Of a DNA stretch of 64,000 nucleotides, positions 1-8,713 are shown piece after piece. The notes under the pieces were generated by a model. The model had not been told where the DNA came from. It worked only from the letters and a program-made list of their open reading frames with translations, and made no database searches. Origin of the DNA: Palsa-601 sp963801185 (lineage in GTDB: Bacteria > Actinomycetota > Acidimicrobiia > Acidimicrobiales > Bog-793); assembly GCA_963801185.1 (NCBI GenBank), contig CAWDDW010000001.1:868001-932000 (forward strand), read 5' to 3'. A program made the translations under genes and the position numbers. Every line of letters begins with the position of its first letter. Positions within the stretch are counted from its first letter, which is position 1.

Positions 1-939
1 AGAGCCCCTCAAGTAGATGTGCTCGTAGTCAAAGCGCCGCAGCTCAGCCAGGGCCTCGGCCATCCCGCTGCTCATGGCGACCAGTCCCGTGCGGTGAGTC
101 GTCGTGACGACATCGCCTATGAAGGACTTCAACTGGCTGCTCCTCGTCGGCCCACATCGCTCCCGCACGAGCGGCGGCAGCATGCCGAGGTCGACGATGC
201 CAGCGTGAACGGCGTCCTCCAGGTCGTGCGCTGTGTAGGCGATCCGGTCGGCGAGCGACGCCACCTCCCCTTCGGGAGTGGCCGGGGCCGGCCGTGACCA
301 CGAGTGGTTGCGGATTCCGTCCAGCGTCTCCGCACAGAGGTTGAGGCCGGCGGCGGTCACGTCCGCGCCCCAAACCGCGTGGTCGAAGCCGCCTGGGACA
401 AAGGGCGAGAGCGCGTCCTCGCTGGCGTGGCCACCGGGTCCGTGGCCGCAGTCGTGACCGAGCGCGATCGCCTCGGCGAGCGCGACGTTCAACCGGCAGG
501 CACGAGCGATCGCCGAGGCGACCTGAGCGACCTCGAGCGCGTGAGTCAGCCGTGTGCGCTGGTGATCGGCCGGGAAGACGAAGACCTGAGTCTTTCCTGC
601 CAAGCGGCGAAACGCGGCAGAGTGCAAGATCCGGTCTCGATCGCGCTCGAAACAGGTGCGCCACTCGTCCGGCTCTTCTTCGCGGCAACGGATGCCGGCT
701 CCTGACGCTCGCGTCGCGCCCCGGGCGAGCGTGTCGTCCTCGAGTTGCTCGCGAGCCGCGCGATCGAACAGCGGATAACCGCTCTCGAGCGGAGGAGAGC
801 CGTCGTGGGCCGTCCGGACCCCCGCCGGCTCGGACGTCCCGGTGCCCGATGCCTCATGCCCGTGCATCGTCGATGCCCACCTCAGAGCGCGCGCCGTCAG
901 CTCAGGTGCTCGCTTCGTCATGTCCGGCACAACCGCCAT
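1..939 (-). CDS. dgt: dNTP triphosphohydrolase (dGTPase-like), 3' end beyond window
   Basis: HD-domain triphosphohydrolase that removes triphosphate from deoxynucleotides. The frame is open for 313 codons from ATG at 939 to the window edge with no stop, so the C-terminus is missing. The family core HSAAFRRLAGKTQVF is visible, followed by QRTRLTHALEV and the metal-binding HDCGHGPGGH, which together give the H...HD...D metal set. A second in-frame ATG lies at 921. It lies 54 bases downstream of mrp on the same strand, so co-transcription is likely. The N-terminal 60 or so residues before the core are not conserved-looking. Family assignment is firm; exact nucleotide preference cannot be read from sequence. 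Confidence 0.85.
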   Translation of the reverse strand, partial: MAVVPDMTKRAPELTARALRWASTMHGHEASGTGTSEPAGVRTAHDGSPPLESGYPLFDRAAREQLEDDTLARGATRASGAGIRCREEEPDEWRTCFERDRDRILHSAAFRRLAGKTQVFVFPADHQRTRLTHALEVAQVASAIARACRLNVALAEAIALGHDCGHGPGGHASEDALSPFVPGGFDHAVWGADVTAAGLNLCAETLDGIRNHSWSRPAPATPEGEVASLADRIAYTAHDLEDAVHAGIVDLGMLPPLVRERCGPTRSSQLKSFIGDVVTTTHRTGLVAMSSGMAEALAELRRFDYEHIYLRGS

Positions 940-993
940 GAGTCGAGGATACGCCGAGGGTGCTCGCTCGCTCGGCGATCGTCGGCCAGGTGG

Positions 994-2208
994 TCAGCGC
1001 ACCGAGAGCTCGGATCGGTAGACGCGCGACGGCCCGAGCTCGACGACCTTGCGGGCGAGGGCAGCGAACAGCCCACCGAGCTCGCTGTCCGGATCCACTG
1101 CCGCGATCGGCTGGCCGACGTCGCCGCCCTCTCGCAACGCGGTCACGAACGGCAGCTGCGCGAGCAGCGCGACACCTAAGGATTTCGCCAGTGTCTCGCC
1201 TCCGCCCGATCCGAACAGCTCGTAGCGGCGCCCGTCCTCGCCGGTGAACCACGACATGTTCTCGATGACGCCGCGGAGCGGCAGGCGCAGCTGCCGTGCG
1301 AGCACCGCGGCACGCTGGGCGACCCGCTCGGCGGCAGGCTGGGGGGTCGTGACGACGAACAACTCGGCGCTCGGGACGAACTGGGCGATCGAGAGCGAGA
1401 CATCGCCGGTGCCTGGAGGCAGGTCTATCAGCAGGTACTCGGGCGACCCCCAGTGCACGTCGACGAGGAATTGCTCGAGCGCCTTGTGCAGCATTGGCCC
1501 ACGCCAGATCACCGCCTGGTCCTCGGGCACGAAGAAGCCCATAGAGATGCACCGCACGCCGTATCTCACCGGCGGGAGCAGCAGGTCACCGAGAAGACTG
1601 GGCGGTTCGTCGATCCCGAGCATCGAAGGCACCGAGAAACCGTAGACATCCGCATCGAGCAGCGCGACCGAGTGGCCGAGTCGCGCGAGCGAGATCGCCA
1701 GGTTCACCGTCACGCTTGACTTGCCGACCCCACCCTTGCCCGATCCGATCGCCAGCACGCGGGTCGGCGAGCCCTTCTCCGCAAAGGGATTGTGCCTCGG
1801 CGCCGGTCCCTCAGCACCGTGCCGTCCCTCGGGCGTGGCACCGGGCCCCGTCTCCTGCGCGAACGGCGACCCCTGCGGGGCGCCGCGCCGGCCGAGCTCG
1901 TGCAACCGCGCCTGCAGATCCAGCTCATCGGCTGATGTCATCGGAACGAGCTCGATCTCTGCCGGGGCTCCCCCGGCTCGCTCGACGGCCTCCGTGACCG
2001 CCGTGATCAGCGCTTGCTCGTCCGGATGCCCACCGCTTGGGACCGCGAGGACGATGCTCGTGGAGCGTCTCCGTTCCTCGACCGATCTCACCATGCCGAG
2101 GCGGCCGATCGGATGGAACAGCCGTGGATCGACTGTCGCCTCCACGGCTGCTACGACCCCACCATCTGCACCGTTGGTACTGTTGTCGCCTGCGCGGGAG
2201 CTGCTCAC
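994..2208 (-). CDS. mrp: Mrp/NBP35-family P-loop ATPase (Fe-S carrier family)
   Basis: Cytosolic P-loop NTPase of the ApbC/Mrp family, which in other bacteria carries and transfers Fe-S clusters. The deviant Walker A GSGKGGVGKSS is at about residues 155-165, followed by DADVYGFS and the LLIDLPPGTGD motif. The N-terminal 90 residues resemble a diverged MIP18/DUF59-like module, followed by a low-complexity Gly/Pro linker. The C-terminal cluster-binding CPxC found in ApbC is absent: after ENMSWF the sequence reads TGEDGRRYELFG. That loss is usual in actinobacterial Mrp proteins as far as I know. The start is GTG at 2208 with AGAGG upstream. The gene is divergent from the SufR-like regulator, which fits a shared role in Fe-S metabolism. 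Confidence 0.88.
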   Translation of the reverse strand: MSSSRAGDNSTNGADGGVVAAVEATVDPRLFHPIGRLGMVRSVEERRRSTSIVLAVPSGGHPDEQALITAVTEAVERAGGAPAEIELVPMTSADELDLQARLHELGRRGAPQGSPFAQETGPGATPEGRHGAEGPAPRHNPFAEKGSPTRVLAIGSGKGGVGKSSVTVNLAISLARLGHSVALLDADVYGFSVPSMLGIDEPPSLLGDLLLPPVRYGVRCISMGFFVPEDQAVIWRGPMLHKALEQFLVDVHWGSPEYLLIDLPPGTGDVSLSIAQFVPSAELFVVTTPQPAAERVAQRAAVLARQLRLPLRGVIENMSWFTGEDGRRYELFGSGGGETLAKSLGVALLAQLPFVTALREGGDVGQPIAAVDPDSELGGLFAALARKVVELGPSRVYRSELSVR

Positions 2209-2264
2209 GGACCTCTCGTTCCTCGTGCGATCCCGTCACTCACCTGCAACGACGGGCGCACCGG

Positions 2265-2270
2265 TACGAT
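2265..2270 (+). promoter_or_regulatory. -10 box of a leaderless promoter for the SufR-like gene
   Basis: TACGAT fits TANNNT and lies 6 bases before the GTG at 2277. This places transcription start at or beside the first codon and supports a leaderless mRNA. No clear -35 is visible. The spacing is the main argument for choosing this GTG over GTG 2304, which has GAGAGGGAG just upstream. Confidence 0.45.
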
Positions 2271-2276
2271 AACGGT

Positions 2277-2999
2277 GTGAGCAAGGTGCAAGAGAGGGAG
2301 GGAGTGCTGGGGGAAGGGGATGGTTTCTCCGGGGCCGTCGCCGCCATCACCTCAGCTTTCGGCGACGCTACCCGACGTGGCATCTATCTCTTCGCGCGGG
2401 ACCGTGAGGCGGTCACCGCCAGCGAGGTCGCCCAGCATTTCGAGCTGCACCCGAACGTGGCCCGCCATCACCTCGACAAGCTGGCGGCCGGCGGCTACCT
2501 CGAGGTCTTCGTCGATCACGCCGGCACCGCAGTCGGCCGGCCCTCGAAGAGATACCGGGCGGTCGAGGGCGCGACGTCCTCGGTCCCGTCGCATCGTGAC
2601 GATCTCCTCGTGCTCCTGCTCGCGCGACTGCTCCCTCTAGTCGAGCCCGAGATTGCCGAGCAGGTCGCGTACGACGTCGGAGCCGAGTACGGCCGCTCGC
2701 TCGGTGTCCAGATGTCCCCTGGCGAAGCTCCCCGGTCGATCCGGGCCGCGATGCAGGCCGTGGCGGACGCACTGACCGCCCACGGTTTCGCCGCTCACGC
2801 CGCGGCGCCCTCAGCACCGGCCGCCGTCGTCCGTGGCGCCTGTCCGTTCGGCAACGCCGCCATCGAGCACCCTGTCCTCTGTGCAGCCGATCGGGGTCTC
2901 GTCGAGGGGCTCATGTCCGTGCTGTGCGGTGACAGCGTGGCCGTCCAACTCTCGTCGAAAGCGCGCGGCGACGACGTCTGCGCGTCCTTCACCGACTGA
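2277..2999 (+). CDS. SufR-like winged-helix regulator with C-terminal cysteines
   Basis: ArsR/SufR-type transcription regulator. Residues about 20-95 form a winged helix-turn-helix (DATRRGIYLFARD, VAQHFELHPNVARHHLDKLAAGGYLEV). The C-terminal half carries Cys189, Cys202, Cys217 and Cys235. The C-x12-C spacing of the first two and the context CPFG...HPVLC match cluster-binding SufR proteins, which repress suf genes when holding an Fe-S cluster. Length is 240 residues, normal for SufR. The next gene, 19 bases on, is a cysteine desulfurase and the divergent gene is Mrp, so an Fe-S supply regulator is the natural reading. Cluster binding is inferred from cysteine placement only. No sufBCD genes lie in this window. 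Confidence 0.75.
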   Translation: MSKVQEREGVLGEGDGFSGAVAAITSAFGDATRRGIYLFARDREAVTASEVAQHFELHPNVARHHLDKLAAGGYLEVFVDHAGTAVGRPSKRYRAVEGATSSVPSHRDDLLVLLLARLLPLVEPEIAEQVAYDVGAEYGRSLGVQMSPGEAPRSIRAAMQAVADALTAHGFAAHAAAPSAPAAVVRGACPFGNAAIEHPVLCAADRGLVEGLMSVLCGDSVAVQLSSKARGDDVCASFTD

Positions 3000-3018
3000 G
3001 GTCGCGTCGGCACAGCTG

Positions 3019-4167
3019 GTGCGCCACTACCTCGATCACGCCTCGGCCACGCCACTGCGGCCGGCGGCAGTCCAAGCCATGCGGGAGTGGGTCGACCGGC
3101 TCGGCGAGCCCGACGGCGCCGGAGATCCGGGCCGGGTGCACGAGGAGGGCCGCTTGGCTCGTGAGGCGATCGAGCTCGCCCGGGACCAGATTGCGGCCCT
3201 CGCCGGTGTTCCCGCCAGCCGCATCGTGTTCACGAGCGGAGCGACTGAGGCAGCCAACACGGCTGCGGCCTCGGTCGGGCCGGAGTCCGTCGTCTTCTGC
3301 TCGCCGGTCGAGCACTCGTGTGTGAGGGAGGCCGCAGCTCGGGCCGGTCACCTCGTCCAGATGCCGGTGGGCGCTGACGGTTCGGTCGATCTCGAGCGGC
3401 TGAGCGGGCTGCTCGGTCGGCTCGTTGACGGAGCATCGGTTCTCGTGCACTGCCAATGGGCGAACCACGAGGTGGGCACGATCCAGCCGGTGCAGGAGGT
3501 TGCGGCCTTGTGCGCAGCCTGCGGCGCTGCCCTGCACGTCGACGCAGCAGCCGCGTTCGGGCACGTCCCGACGGATTTCGGTTCACTCGGGGCCGAGTAC
3601 GCCTCGGTGAGCGCCCACAAGATGGGCGGCCCCGCAGGCGTGGGGGCCCTCATCCTCGGCCGTGGCGTCCGGGTACGGCCCCTGCTCGTGGGCGGCTCAG
3701 AGGAACGTGCCCGCCGCGCCGGTAGCGAGAACCTCATCGGGATCGTCGGTTTCGGGGCGGCCGCGGCCGAGCTGGTCGAAGAGGGCCGGCTGGCGGCTGA
3801 GAGCGCTGGTGCAGCCGGCCGACGCGACGAGCTAGCCGCCTGCGCGACCGCTGTCGACGGCGTCGAGGTCCTCGGGCCGTGTCAGGTCGATCGTCGCCTT
3901 CCCCACATCACGTGCGTGTCGATCGACGGCGTTCTCGGGGAGGCGGTGCTGCTCTCCCTCGATCGTGCGGGTATAGCCGCCCACTCCGGCTCGGCCTGCT
4001 CGTCGGAGGTTCTCGAGCCCTCGCCAGTGCTCGAGGCGATGGGGGCCGACCCGGATCGTTCGCTCAGGCTCTCGGTCGGATGGTCCACCACCGACGCCGA
4101 CATTGCTGCGTTCGCCGGTGTCTTCTCCGGCGCGGTCGCCGCGCTGCGGGAGCTCGGCCCGGGCTGA
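3019..4167 (+). CDS. Cysteine desulfurase (NifS/IscS family)
   Basis: PLP-dependent class V aminotransferase-fold enzyme that removes sulfur from cysteine for Fe-S or thio-cofactor synthesis. The start GTG 3019 gives the family N-terminus VRHYLDHASATP and a 382-residue protein of usual length. Visible residues are the TSGATEA phosphate loop, the stacking His99 (VEHS), Asp175 (HVDAAA), Lys201 in SAHKMGG, and Cys327 in HSGSACSS on the mobile loop. The gene follows the SufR-like regulator by 19 bases and is probably co-transcribed with it. A bidirectional hairpin follows the stop. Whether it works as IscS, in tRNA thiolation or in another pathway cannot be settled from sequence. Confidence 0.9.
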   Translation: MRHYLDHASATPLRPAAVQAMREWVDRLGEPDGAGDPGRVHEEGRLAREAIELARDQIAALAGVPASRIVFTSGATEAANTAAASVGPESVVFCSPVEHSCVREAAARAGHLVQMPVGADGSVDLERLSGLLGRLVDGASVLVHCQWANHEVGTIQPVQEVAALCAACGAALHVDAAAAFGHVPTDFGSLGAEYASVSAHKMGGPAGVGALILGRGVRVRPLLVGGSEERARRAGSENLIGIVGFGAAAAELVEEGRLAAESAGAAGRRDELAACATAVDGVEVLGPCQVDRRLPHITCVSIDGVLGEAVLLSLDRAGIAAHSGSACSSEVLEPSPVLEAMGADPDRSLRLSVGWSTTDADIAAFAGVFSGAVAALRELGPG

Positions 4168-4168
4168 G

Positions 4169-4194
4169 CTCGTACGAATATCTGTTCGTATGAG
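4169..4194. terminator. Hairpin between two convergent genes
   Basis: CTCGTACGAA and TTCGTATGAG are 10-base arms that pair with one G-T wobble around a 6-base loop. The hairpin starts one base after the cysteine desulfurase stop and ends 21 bases before the stop of the facing TPR gene. There is no long T run, so termination is inferred from position and symmetry. Confidence 0.45.
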
Positions 4195-4215
4195 TGATAC
4201 AACCTCCGCCTGCGC

Positions 4216-5025
4216 TTACGCTGAAGCGGGTTTCGTCGCGTCCGCGATCTGGCGCGGGGTCGCAACGTCCGCCGCGTGGAAGGCCGCGACGGCATCGGAA
4301 CGGACGCTCCACAAGAGAGCGGCTGAGGGATGGTCTTCGAGCATCGCCTGGAATTCGCTCACACCGAGATGGGATTGGCCGCGGTCCCGATATAACATCA
4401 CGCCGTCGTAGGCACGGGCGAGGGCGTAGCCGGGATCGGCACGCACGGCGGCTTCGATCTCGGCATCGCCGTTGCGCACGAGCGCCCCGTCGTGTTGGGA
4501 CAGTCCGGAGAGGCGGGCGAGCCAGCCGCCTTCCGCCAACGCGACCGGCTGCGTAGGGCGAAGCTCGAGCACCCGGTCGTAGGTTGCGAGAGCCTGGGTG
4601 ATCTCCCCTCGCGAGCCGAGCACGGAAGCTTCCGCCAGCATGATCTGGACACGTGCTTGCACCGACAACGGAGGCGTCGACGCGAACGGGCCGACACCGG
4701 CGAACACCATTCCGAGCAGTACGGCCGCCGCCACGAAACAGGAGAAAGCCGCCCATCCCGTCACGAGCCGCGCCCGCCTCGTCGACAGAACGGTACGTAT
4801 TCGGTTCCCGCCACTCCCCGATCTCCCAGACGGTGTGCCCGGCTCTACCGAGGCCGGGGCCTGCGCGCCGAGAGAGTGCTCGGTCTCCATCGCCTGCGTC
4901 TCGTAGCGGGCGAGGAGACGCTCGTAATCGCGATCGCTGACATCGCCGGCCGAGTGCTCCGCCTTGAGATCCTCGATGGAGCGACGGAGGTACGACAGCT
5001 CCTCTTCGAGATCCGAGCGATTCAA
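4216..5025 (-). CDS. Membrane-anchored TPR protein, last gene of ccm operon (CcmI-like position)
   Basis: Residues 1-50 form a charged coiled coil (ELSYLRRSIEDLKAEH, DYERLLARYETQA). A single membrane segment follows at about 88-110 (GWAAFSCFVAAAVLLGMVF). After that come tetratricopeptide-like helices at about 125-240, including EITQALATYDRVLELRPTQPVALAEGGWLA and a second pair around DPGYALARAYDGVMLY. The ATG at 5025 overlaps the ccmH stop by ATGA. Proteins of this plan (CcmI/CycH) chaperone apocytochrome c to the haem ligase, and position supports that role. Sequence similarity to proteobacterial CcmI is only architectural. Length is 269 residues. Confidence 0.7.
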   Translation of the reverse strand: MNRSDLEEELSYLRRSIEDLKAEHSAGDVSDRDYERLLARYETQAMETEHSLGAQAPASVEPGTPSGRSGSGGNRIRTVLSTRRARLVTGWAAFSCFVAAAVLLGMVFAGVGPFASTPPLSVQARVQIMLAEASVLGSRGEITQALATYDRVLELRPTQPVALAEGGWLARLSGLSQHDGALVRNGDAEIEAAVRADPGYALARAYDGVMLYRDRGQSHLGVSEFQAMLEDHPSAALLWSVRSDAVAAFHAADVATPRQIADATKPASA

Positions 5026-5474
5026 ACCGAGGCTCCCTCAGGAACGTCGTCGCGCCCGGATCCCGGCCTGCGGCGCCACAGATACCAGCCGAGGCCGGCT
5101 GCGGCTATCCCGACGGCCGCCACCGGCACGACGTAGAGCGTCTCGCTCGCTCCACTAGTCGGCGGGACGAGGAGTGCGTCCGAGCCGTACCGCCCGGTTA
5201 TCCACGCTTCGACCCGAGCGTCGCTCCAACCCTGCAACACGAAAGTGGACACGCGGTGGCGCAGTGCAACCGCCGAGGGGGCGTCCGATTGGGCGATGGA
5301 GAGATCCTCACAAGCGGGACACTTGATGAGGCTGTCGAGCTGTGCCTCACGCGCGGCTGTCCCCGAGGTGTTGTGAATGCTCCCGATCGCGAGGACGGCG
5401 ACGGCGACGATCACGAGTACCAGCCACGCCGCACGCGAGCCCCACCACCGGTCGTGGGGCGCTGTGACGCTCAC
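5022..5474 (-). CDS. ccmH: CcmH/CycL-type apocytochrome c reductase
   Basis: Small thiol-redox protein that keeps the CxxCH cysteines of apocytochrome c reduced on the outer face of the membrane. Residues 15-33 form an N-terminal membrane anchor, followed by the family motif LIKCPACEDLSIAQSDAPSA with Cys52 and Cys55. A second membrane segment is at about 117-133. The GTG start at 5474 overlaps the ccmG stop as GTGA, and the stop overlaps the next gene's ATG. The 150-residue length is typical for the small CcmH form. No fused TPR domain is present; it is encoded separately by the next gene. Confidence 0.87.
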   Translation of the reverse strand: MSVTAPHDRWWGSRAAWLVLVIVAVAVLAIGSIHNTSGTAAREAQLDSLIKCPACEDLSIAQSDAPSAVALRHRVSTFVLQGWSDARVEAWITGRYGSDALLVPPTSGASETLYVVPVAAVGIAAAGLGWYLWRRRPGSGRDDVPEGASV

Positions 5475-6079
5475 TGCGTCCCCGCAGCGAGCCGTGCCGC
5501 GTAGTCCGCGAGCAGCTGGTCGAGCTGTGACGCCGTGATGCCTCCGAGAATGCAAGCGACGACTCGACCGCCGGGCTCTACCAGGTAGGAACGAGGCAGG
5601 CTCCCGACTCCCCAGAGCGAAGCGATCCGCCCGCCCGGGTCCGAAATCGAGGGCCACGTGGCACCTTCGGAACGTTGGAATGCGATGCCGTCCGAGCGGG
5701 TGTCGCCGTACAGAACACCGATGATCTCCGGGTGCACACCCGCCGGCGTGGAGAACAGGAAGCGCTCGAGCTGAGGCTCCTCTGACTGGCACTCCGTGCA
5801 CCAGGAGGCGAAGAAGTTCACGAGAACCCAGTCGTGACGGTAGGAGTCGAGCCGGACGGTCGAGCCGCTCACGAGCGTCTGGCCTGCCAACGGGGGAGCG
5901 ATCTTCCCGACGAGCGGGCTTTGTGCCACCTGCTCGGACGCCGGCGGACGGGTCGCCAGGACGGCAACGAGCACCGCCACCACGACGAAGACGGTGGCGG
6001 CAGACCACCGGGCGACGGCAAAGCGCCGACGCCAGCTCGTGCCGGTACGATCCGCGACGCCGGCGGCTTGCTCGCTCAT
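5471..6079 (-). CDS. ccmG: CcmG/DsbE-type membrane thioredoxin
   Basis: Thiol-disulfide oxidoreductase of cytochrome c maturation that passes electrons to CcmH or apocytochrome. Residues 27-42 are a membrane anchor. The thioredoxin fold follows, with the active site WCTEC (Cys94 and Cys97) in VLVNFFASWCTECQSEEPQL and the cis-Pro loop at GSLPRSYLVEPGG. The ATG at 6079 overlaps the ccmF stop (ATGA), which fixes the start and rejects a longer upstream extension in the same frame. The 202-residue length is slightly above the proteobacterial protein because of a longer N-terminus. Confidence 0.88.
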   Translation of the reverse strand: MSEQAAGVADRTGTSWRRRFAVARWSAATVFVVVAVLVAVLATRPPASEQVAQSPLVGKIAPPLAGQTLVSGSTVRLDSYRHDWVLVNFFASWCTECQSEEPQLERFLFSTPAGVHPEIIGVLYGDTRSDGIAFQRSEGATWPSISDPGGRIASLWGVGSLPRSYLVEPGGRVVACILGGITASQLDQLLADYAARLAAGTQ

Positions 6080-8112
6080 CGTGCACTCCCGACAGGGACC
6101 GGCTCGTACTCTTCGAGCTCCTCGGAGTCGGCCGGGTGCTCGGGAGATTCGTGCCGCCCAACGGTGGCGGGCGCAGACACGGGCTCGGTCCCCCGGCGCC
6201 GCTTGCCGGGCACGGCCGCCAGCACCGCACCGATGGCGGTCAAGAAGCCGCCCAACCACAGCCACATCACCATCGGCTGGTCGACGATCCCGAACGCCAC
6301 GGGCCCCTTGCCGGTCGGGGACGCGCTGTTGATGGTTAGGTAGAAGTCACCGTTGAAGAACGAGGAGTCGATCCCGGGCGTCCCTATCCCCTCTTGACCG
6401 GGGAAGTTGCTGATCGCCGGATGCAAAAGGGCGCTGTCGACGGCGACCGCCGCGACGACGCCGTCCCTGTTCGGATCCGTGAAGCGCCGAGCAGACTCGA
6501 ACACGACCGAATGCCCGTAGATCTCCGCGTGCTGGCCGGGACGGAGCACGGTCGTGCTTCTGTGCCCGAAGGAGGTGGCGGCGGCGAGGCCGCAGGCCAC
6601 GATGACCACCCCGAGATGCACCACCATCCCGCCGTTCGCCCTCCCTATGAGTCCGCGCCATGCGCCTGCCCCAGAACGATGGGCCGAGAGAGTGGCGAGC
6701 ACCAGCTGGCGCAGGGCGGACCCCCCGGCGACGCCGGCGAGACCGAACGCCGCCAGCGGCGTGAAGCCGCGAACCCCACCGATCACGCAACCGGTGACGA
6801 TCGCGACGCCAATCCATGCCGGCACGGCGAGCCGCGAACGCAGGACCGATCCCGATGCCGCCCTCCACGGCAACACCGGGGCCACCGCCATGAAGAAGAG
6901 CAGCGCGAAGCCGATCGGGACGGTGACGGAGTCGTAGTACGGGGTTCCGACCGAGATCTCCTGGTGGCCCACGGCTTCCACGAACAGCGGGAAGACCGTG
7001 CCGATGAGAACGACTACGGCGAAAGCCGCGAACAGCAAGTTGTTCACGAGGAACGCGCCCTCGCGCGAAACCGGCGAGTCGATCGAGCCCGGCGAGTGCA
7101 GCCGGTCCCCCCGCCAGCCGATCAGGCCCACTCCGACCGCGATGACGAGCCCGAAGTAACCGAGCAGGAGCGGCCCGATGCCCGAGTCGCTGAACGAGTG
7201 GACGGACTGGATGACGCCCGAACGCGTGAGGAAGGTGCCGAGAATCGTGAGCGAGTACGTCGCGACGAGGAGGGAGAGGTTCCACACCCTGAGCAGGCCA
7301 CGTCGCTCCTGCACCATGACCGAGTGGAGATAGGCGGTCGCGGTGAGCCACGGCAGCAGCGCCGCGTTCTCGACCGGGTCCCATGCCCAGAAGCCGCCCC
7401 ACCCGAGCACCTGGTACGACCACCAGGCCCCCATCACGATGCCGATGGTGAGAAAGGCCCACGCGATGACCGTCCAGCGGCGGGTCTCGATCAGCCAGCC
7501 CTCGCCGAGACGCCCGGTCGCGAGCGCCGCGATGGCAAAGGCGAACGGGATGGTGAACCCGACGTAGCCGAGGTACAGGAACACCGGGTGGAACGCGATG
7601 AGGACGTTGTCCTGGAGCAGCGGGTTCGGTCCGAGGCCGTTCGACGGCGCGCCCCCGGCGACCGTGATGAACGGGTTGGCCGGGCCAGCCATGAGCCCGA
7701 AGAAGAACGTGGCGGCGCCCATGCCGGCGAGCGTCGCCCACGCCACGAGCCTGTCGGCCGACCGCCTGCGGAAGTGCCGGTACATCACGGTCAGGTAGCC
7801 GGTGAGGATGAGAGCCCACAGCAGGATCGAGCCCTGCAACGCCGACCACATCCCCGTGATGTCGTAGAGCAGCGGCGTCTGACGGCTGTTGTTGTTCGCG
7901 ACATAAGACAGCGAGAAGTCATGGGTGAGAAGTGCGTGCTCCATCGCGAACGTCGCCAGCAGTACCCCGGCGAGCACACCGAAAATCGCCTTCGGCGCTG
8001 CCTCGAGCAGCGAGTCGCGTCTAAGGAGCAGACCGAGCGCGAGGCCGAGCATGCCTCCGGCCGCAGATACCAGACCGAGCGCGACGCCGATCTGGCCGAG
8101 CACGGCGTTCAC
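6076..8112 (-). CDS. ccmF: Haem lyase CcmF
   Basis: Polytopic membrane protein of System I cytochrome c maturation that ligates haem from holo-CcmE to apocytochrome c. Length is 678 residues, close to the usual 630-670. Many hydrophobic helices are visible. The tryptophan-rich WWD signature WGGFWAWDPVENA is at 238-250. Conserved histidines include those in MEHALLTHDFS, NVLIAFHPVFLYLGYVG and VIQSVHSFSDSGIGP. The C-terminal extracytoplasmic part contains PGQHAEIYGHSVVFE and precedes a last membrane segment. It overlaps ccmE upstream and ccmG downstream by four bases each, so it is translated as part of a tightly coupled operon. Confidence 0.95.
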   Translation of the reverse strand: MNAVLGQIGVALGLVSAAGGMLGLALGLLLRRDSLLEAAPKAIFGVLAGVLLATFAMEHALLTHDFSLSYVANNNSRQTPLLYDITGMWSALQGSILLWALILTGYLTVMYRHFRRRSADRLVAWATLAGMGAATFFFGLMAGPANPFITVAGGAPSNGLGPNPLLQDNVLIAFHPVFLYLGYVGFTIPFAFAIAALATGRLGEGWLIETRRWTVIAWAFLTIGIVMGAWWSYQVLGWGGFWAWDPVENAALLPWLTATAYLHSVMVQERRGLLRVWNLSLLVATYSLTILGTFLTRSGVIQSVHSFSDSGIGPLLLGYFGLVIAVGVGLIGWRGDRLHSPGSIDSPVSREGAFLVNNLLFAAFAVVVLIGTVFPLFVEAVGHQEISVGTPYYDSVTVPIGFALLFFMAVAPVLPWRAASGSVLRSRLAVPAWIGVAIVTGCVIGGVRGFTPLAAFGLAGVAGGSALRQLVLATLSAHRSGAGAWRGLIGRANGGMVVHLGVVIVACGLAAATSFGHRSTTVLRPGQHAEIYGHSVVFESARRFTDPNRDGVVAAVAVDSALLHPAISNFPGQEGIGTPGIDSSFFNGDFYLTINSASPTGKGPVAFGIVDQPMVMWLWLGGFLTAIGAVLAAVPGKRRRGTEPVSAPATVGRHESPEHPADSEELEEYEPVPVGSAR

Positions 8113-8573
8113 GGGCTCCCGCCGGCCTTGGTCGGGTCGCTCGCCTTGACCCGGTTGGGGTGCTCGGCGATGTATTGCTGGGAGTGCTTGACCATTATCT
8201 GATCCGAGGAGAAACGATCGGTATCCCCGACGAAATGCCCGACGACCACGACCGGTAGGCCGGGCCGGAACATCTGCGGCGGATCCCCGGCGTTGTCGAC
8301 GTGGATGGTGGCGCCACCCTGACGGATCTCGAAGCTGACCTCGGAGGCACCCACCCGGTGCACAGTGCCGTGGACGACCGTGCCCTCGAGCTGGAAGGTC
8401 GAGTCACCGAGCGCCGCCCGTTGCGCGACTGCCTCGTTCGCGGTTCGGAAGAAGACGATCGCCGAGGTCAGGCCTTTGTACACGAGGAAGCCGAGGGCGG
8501 CCACGATCACGAGGCCGGCTACGGCGAGCCTCCTGCTCGAGGCGCCGTTCCCGCGACGAGGTCGCGCGCTCAC
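8109..8573 (-). CDS. ccmE: Haem chaperone CcmE
   Basis: Periplasmic-side haem chaperone that covalently holds haem between CcmC and CcmF. A membrane anchor at about 15-33 is followed by an OB-fold. The haem-binding motif is HSQQY with His130 and Tyr134, the same numbering as in the E. coli protein, and comes from VKHSQQYIAEHP. This is the classical His form, not the Cys variant known from some archaea and sulfate reducers. The GTG start at 8573 makes a GTGA overlap with ccmD, and its stop overlaps the ccmF ATG. Length is 154 residues, as expected. Confidence 0.92.
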   Translation of the reverse strand: MSARPRRGNGASSRRLAVAGLVIVAALGFLVYKGLTSAIVFFRTANEAVAQRAALGDSTFQLEGTVVHGTVHRVGASEVSFEIRQGGATIHVDNAGDPPQMFRPGLPVVVVGHFVGDTDRFSSDQIMVKHSQQYIAEHPNRVKASDPTKAGGSP

Positions 8574-8713
8574 CGCAGCTCGCTCTCGTCGTCGGGGGCC
8601 TCGTCCTTCCAGAGCCTGCGCCTGGCCGCGCGCTCGCGGACGATGACGCTCGCCGAGTACGCCGCGAGAGTGCAGAGGACGATGGTGTAGCCCGCCTCGA
8701 CGTATGCGCTCAT
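8570..8713 (-). CDS. ccmD: CcmD-like haem exporter subunit (47 aa)
   Basis: Very small one-helix membrane protein: MSAYVEAGYTIVLCTLAAYS, then a basic cytoplasmic tail (RERAARRRLWKDE). CcmD stabilises the CcmABC-CcmE complex and helps release holo-CcmE. The assignment rests on position between ccmC and ccmE, a single N-terminal helix, the YxxAxYG-type start, the basic tail and four-base overlaps with both neighbours. It is easily missed by gene callers because of its length. Confidence 0.85.
   Translation of the reverse strand: MSAYVEAGYTIVLCTLAAYSASVIVRERAARRRLWKDEAPDDESELR

Noticed and set aside
6394..8202. 602-codon open frame on the plus strand opposite ccmF
   Set aside because: Low-complexity Arg/Glu/His-rich translation with no domain; ccmF on the other strand is unmistakable. 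A by-product of high GC at third positions.
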